Assembly: GCA_022266195.1 (NCBI GenBank)
Contig: WHVY01000011.1
Coordinates: 1,054,001-1,118,000 of the forward strand
Reading direction: 5' to 3'
Source: Tetranychus cinnabarinus
Lineage: Eukaryota > Arthropoda > Arachnida > Trombidiformes > Tetranychidae
Length of the DNA: 64,000 nucleotides
Part shown: in pieces, positions 61,601 to 64,000 of the stretch
Layout: every line of letters begins with the position of its first letter
Position numbering within the stretch: the stretch's first letter is position 1
Notes under the pieces: model-generated
The model's input: only the letters and a program-made list of their open reading frames with translations
Databases searched by the model: none
What the model was told of the DNA's origin: nothing
Made by a program: the position numbers and the translations under genes

Positions 61601-64000
61601 AATTCGTAAAAAATGGATATGAAGAAGCACGAAGTATGTTGCTACATTTTATTGTTTTCCAGAAAATGTTGACAGGGTAATTTCTTGGTATTTATAATGA
61701 AAATTTGACTTCCTATCAATAAACGTTGAAACCAATTCTCTTTTTCAGATTATCTTAAGTTTCTAACTCTTCAACCTCGTGAATATGCGAACAAAAAAAA
61801 CAAGAACTATCAGGAAGATGAAAATGAGGAAACCTGAAGAAATTTATCAAGAAATCACAATAATAATGACAACCAATATTTTTTGACTGAATTTTGTATA
61901 AAATTGTTTTTTCGAGTTTTGATTATGCATTTAATCGTTCATGAATCTCTCGAAACATTTTCAATGATATTCGATTGAATCGAAATTCAGTTTACTACTT
62001 TTGTAAATCAATAAACTAACATAACAGACCATGAAATTCGCCATTTTCAATAACATAGATTTATCATTCTACGAAAAAAAGTGTACGCATCGCTTCGAAT
62101 TTTTGAGTTCGCACTCCAAAAGGGTAATTAGATTCATTCACTGAGACTCGAAACGAAATTTCGAATACTCATAAGTTTGACAATTTAAAACTATTCAGAT
62201 CTGTATGACAGTCGGATCGCTGACTCAAGCATTGCTTTGCTTCCTCTATGAGTAAAGATGACTGAAACACACGCGTTTTGAGTCGCTTGACTCATCTCTA
62301 TTCTTGCATTCAGACTAGGATCATATGACTGCTAAAACCTAATTGAAACCGCGAGTTTAGACATAAATCTAACTGATATCTAAATTTTCATGGATATTCT
62401 TGGAAAATCCATCGTATTATGGAAAGAAGTTCGAGTTCGATATAAGGATGAGATGATATGTCTCTTCAGCCAATGACCTTGAATAGAGACTTTTCCTGCT
62501 CCATTGGTGAACAAAGTCGACTCAGAAAAATTGTTATCCGAAATTTCAGGAAACTCGTGGATACATTTCTCTGCTTCAAACACATGGATGTCATGTAACT
62601 CATGAAATGCAGGCATGTCCTAGTGAATAAACTCATTGTGCATTCACGGTGAAATTTTCACCTCATTCTATCTGTCAGTAAAAGCTAAGTGCAGGGCAAA
62701 TGACAAACCAACTCATCAGTATTCGGACAACGTGCAACGATAATTTTTGGTTCCGTACAGAAAAGAACATAGGAGAACAAATAAAATCTGTTGAACTGTA
62801 GTGCATTAGTCAAGGTACTAGTTTGAAACACGTGAATGATATTTGTTGATAAAGTGTGATTCAAAGAGGAAAATGTAGACGAAAAATCTGATGAAAAGGA
62901 AACAAAAGGATGAACAAGAATCTTACGTGATATGATAACAGTGATAGCTTGGAATGAAACAAAATGTATGGAAAAGATTAAGTGTACGTGAGTTTGGAAC
63001 GAAACGAAATTATCAGAATCCAATTCATCACTGATTATTTGTATTATATCTCCATTATTTCATTCTCAATCATCGATTCTTAAAGTAATCGTGAAAGCAC
63101 AGAAAGGTGAAAGAGCACATCATGAGACTGCAAAAGTTGAAATGTAATGTTGAAGATAAATTTGACCATTTAAAACGTCGAATAATGAAAAACGTTAGAA
63201 GCGCAATCTTTTGTTTATTTCAAATAAATCTGTCTCGCTAATTATTCACTTTTATATGCTACAGATATCATGGAATCATGAGACGAAGTGCTTCAACTGT
63301 GCGTTTTATTTTTGGATTCCCCGGTCTCAGATTCGTGAGTAGATGAACAAATTGGTAACAAATTTCAATAAGATCTTACGCATGTCGTTGGTACATGTAT
63401 GTTCCAAACCCTAAGCAAACTCATAGTTTGAAAGATAGTGAGTGAATATAGCGCATTCAGTAGGATCTTCACTTCACGCGTTTGGACTGTTGTCGTGATA
63501 CCAAAGTCTTATTCTCAAGTACCAAGATAATATGTTATTATCAATGTTTAACTGTGACTTCAGCTCAGACAATTTTTGTTTCGCATTTGTAAAATTGAAA
63601 ATTGTCAGTGTCACATCTAATGACATTTAGCTTTAGTGAATCTTGTGAATTATTTCAATCGCAATTTTGAGAGATGCGGCTGTGATTAGGATACCAGAGT
63701 TAAGTGTTCTTGGTTATCAGTAGTAAAAAATTAATATGAAATAAAGATTGTTAATAATGTATAAATAATTGTGTTTATTCAGACGAAATGTAAACGTTAA
63801 CCATTTAAGACTCTTTGTGTCAAATATATACAAGTCTTGTAGAATTTCAGATTTCGTTTCTTTCAAAAGCTTTTGTAAAAAGGCGATTTGGCAATTAATG
63901 GCTAAATATATCAGTACATTGTAGTGTTATACACTCATGGCCGATGGATAGAAAATTGGCCTCAGATGGCGAGCATAAAGCTCTATACCTGTCAATCTGG

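Larger units (their letters stand above)
53180..64000. other. Downstream of channel exon 4: intron or intergenic
   Basis: Over 10.8 kb in which I could not find the next channel exon (Cys-loop and transmembrane segments). Most of it is AT-rich without genes. Positions 55700-58080 carry decayed coding-like pieces and 58135-58610 a possible LTR, described separately. Frames at 62380-62616 and 62685-63023 (minus) have no recognisable family. Confidence 0.5.

Noticed and set aside
62380..63023. Two adjacent minus-strand frames (78 and 112 codons)
   Set aside because: No recognisable domains or splice logic; kept only as unassigned open frames.
1..64000. CRISPR arrays, bacterial operons, rRNA or tRNA genes
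   Set aside because: None seen. The DNA is intron-bearing eukaryotic nuclear sequence, and no tRNA-like cloverleaf with B-box was found by eye.

Overview
The window is eukaryotic nuclear DNA. It is AT-rich, its genes are split by mostly 60-300 bp GT-AG introns, and its proteins are typical of animals (a paired-domain factor, a SAGA subunit, a FERM protein, a Cys-loop anion channel). Compact genes, short introns and a histamine-channel-like gene point to an arthropod, most likely a mite such as a spider mite. That assignment is an inference from gene content and was not tested by a search.

Layout. Positions 1-16480 hold a rearranged tandem duplication. An intact FRMD3/5-like FERM gene (minus strand, 1-3830, running off the left edge) is followed by a chimeric gene (6064-8547, minus) that joins an XRN2-binding (XTBD)-like domain in frame to the C-terminal half of XRN1. 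Next come a relic of the ASAP 5' end, a broken copy of FRMD exon 1 (8930-9410), and the complete XRN1 gene (10009-15490, minus). The ancestral unit appears to have run from FRMD intron 1 to ASAP exon 2, about 13 kb. Each copy has since lost a different part, and two short tracts have stayed nearly identical, which suggests gene conversion.

Positions 16320-34296 are a compact housekeeping stretch. ASAP-type Arf GAP (+) is divergent from XRN1. It is followed by an unrecognised 223-residue protein (+), DNA topoisomerase I (+), a Pox-neuro-like paired-domain factor (+), TBC1D23 (+), an unrecognised small nuclear-looking protein (-), and the SAGA subunit TADA1 (+) head-to-head with it.

Positions 34297-64000 are very different: gene-poor, with four exons of a histamine-gated chloride-channel-like subunit (+) spread over 17 kb and separated by introns of 5.4 and 11.2 kb. 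The rest of that gene is not visible and probably lies to the right. The large introns contain a few small unexplained open frames, decayed coding remnants and a possible solo LTR.

The XRN1 (5'-3' mRNA decay), XTBD-XRN1 chimera, TOP1, TADA1 and Pox genes act in RNA or chromatin processes. ASAP and TBC1D23 act in membrane traffic. No operon-like logic is implied. The most unusual object is the XTBD-XRN1 chimera.
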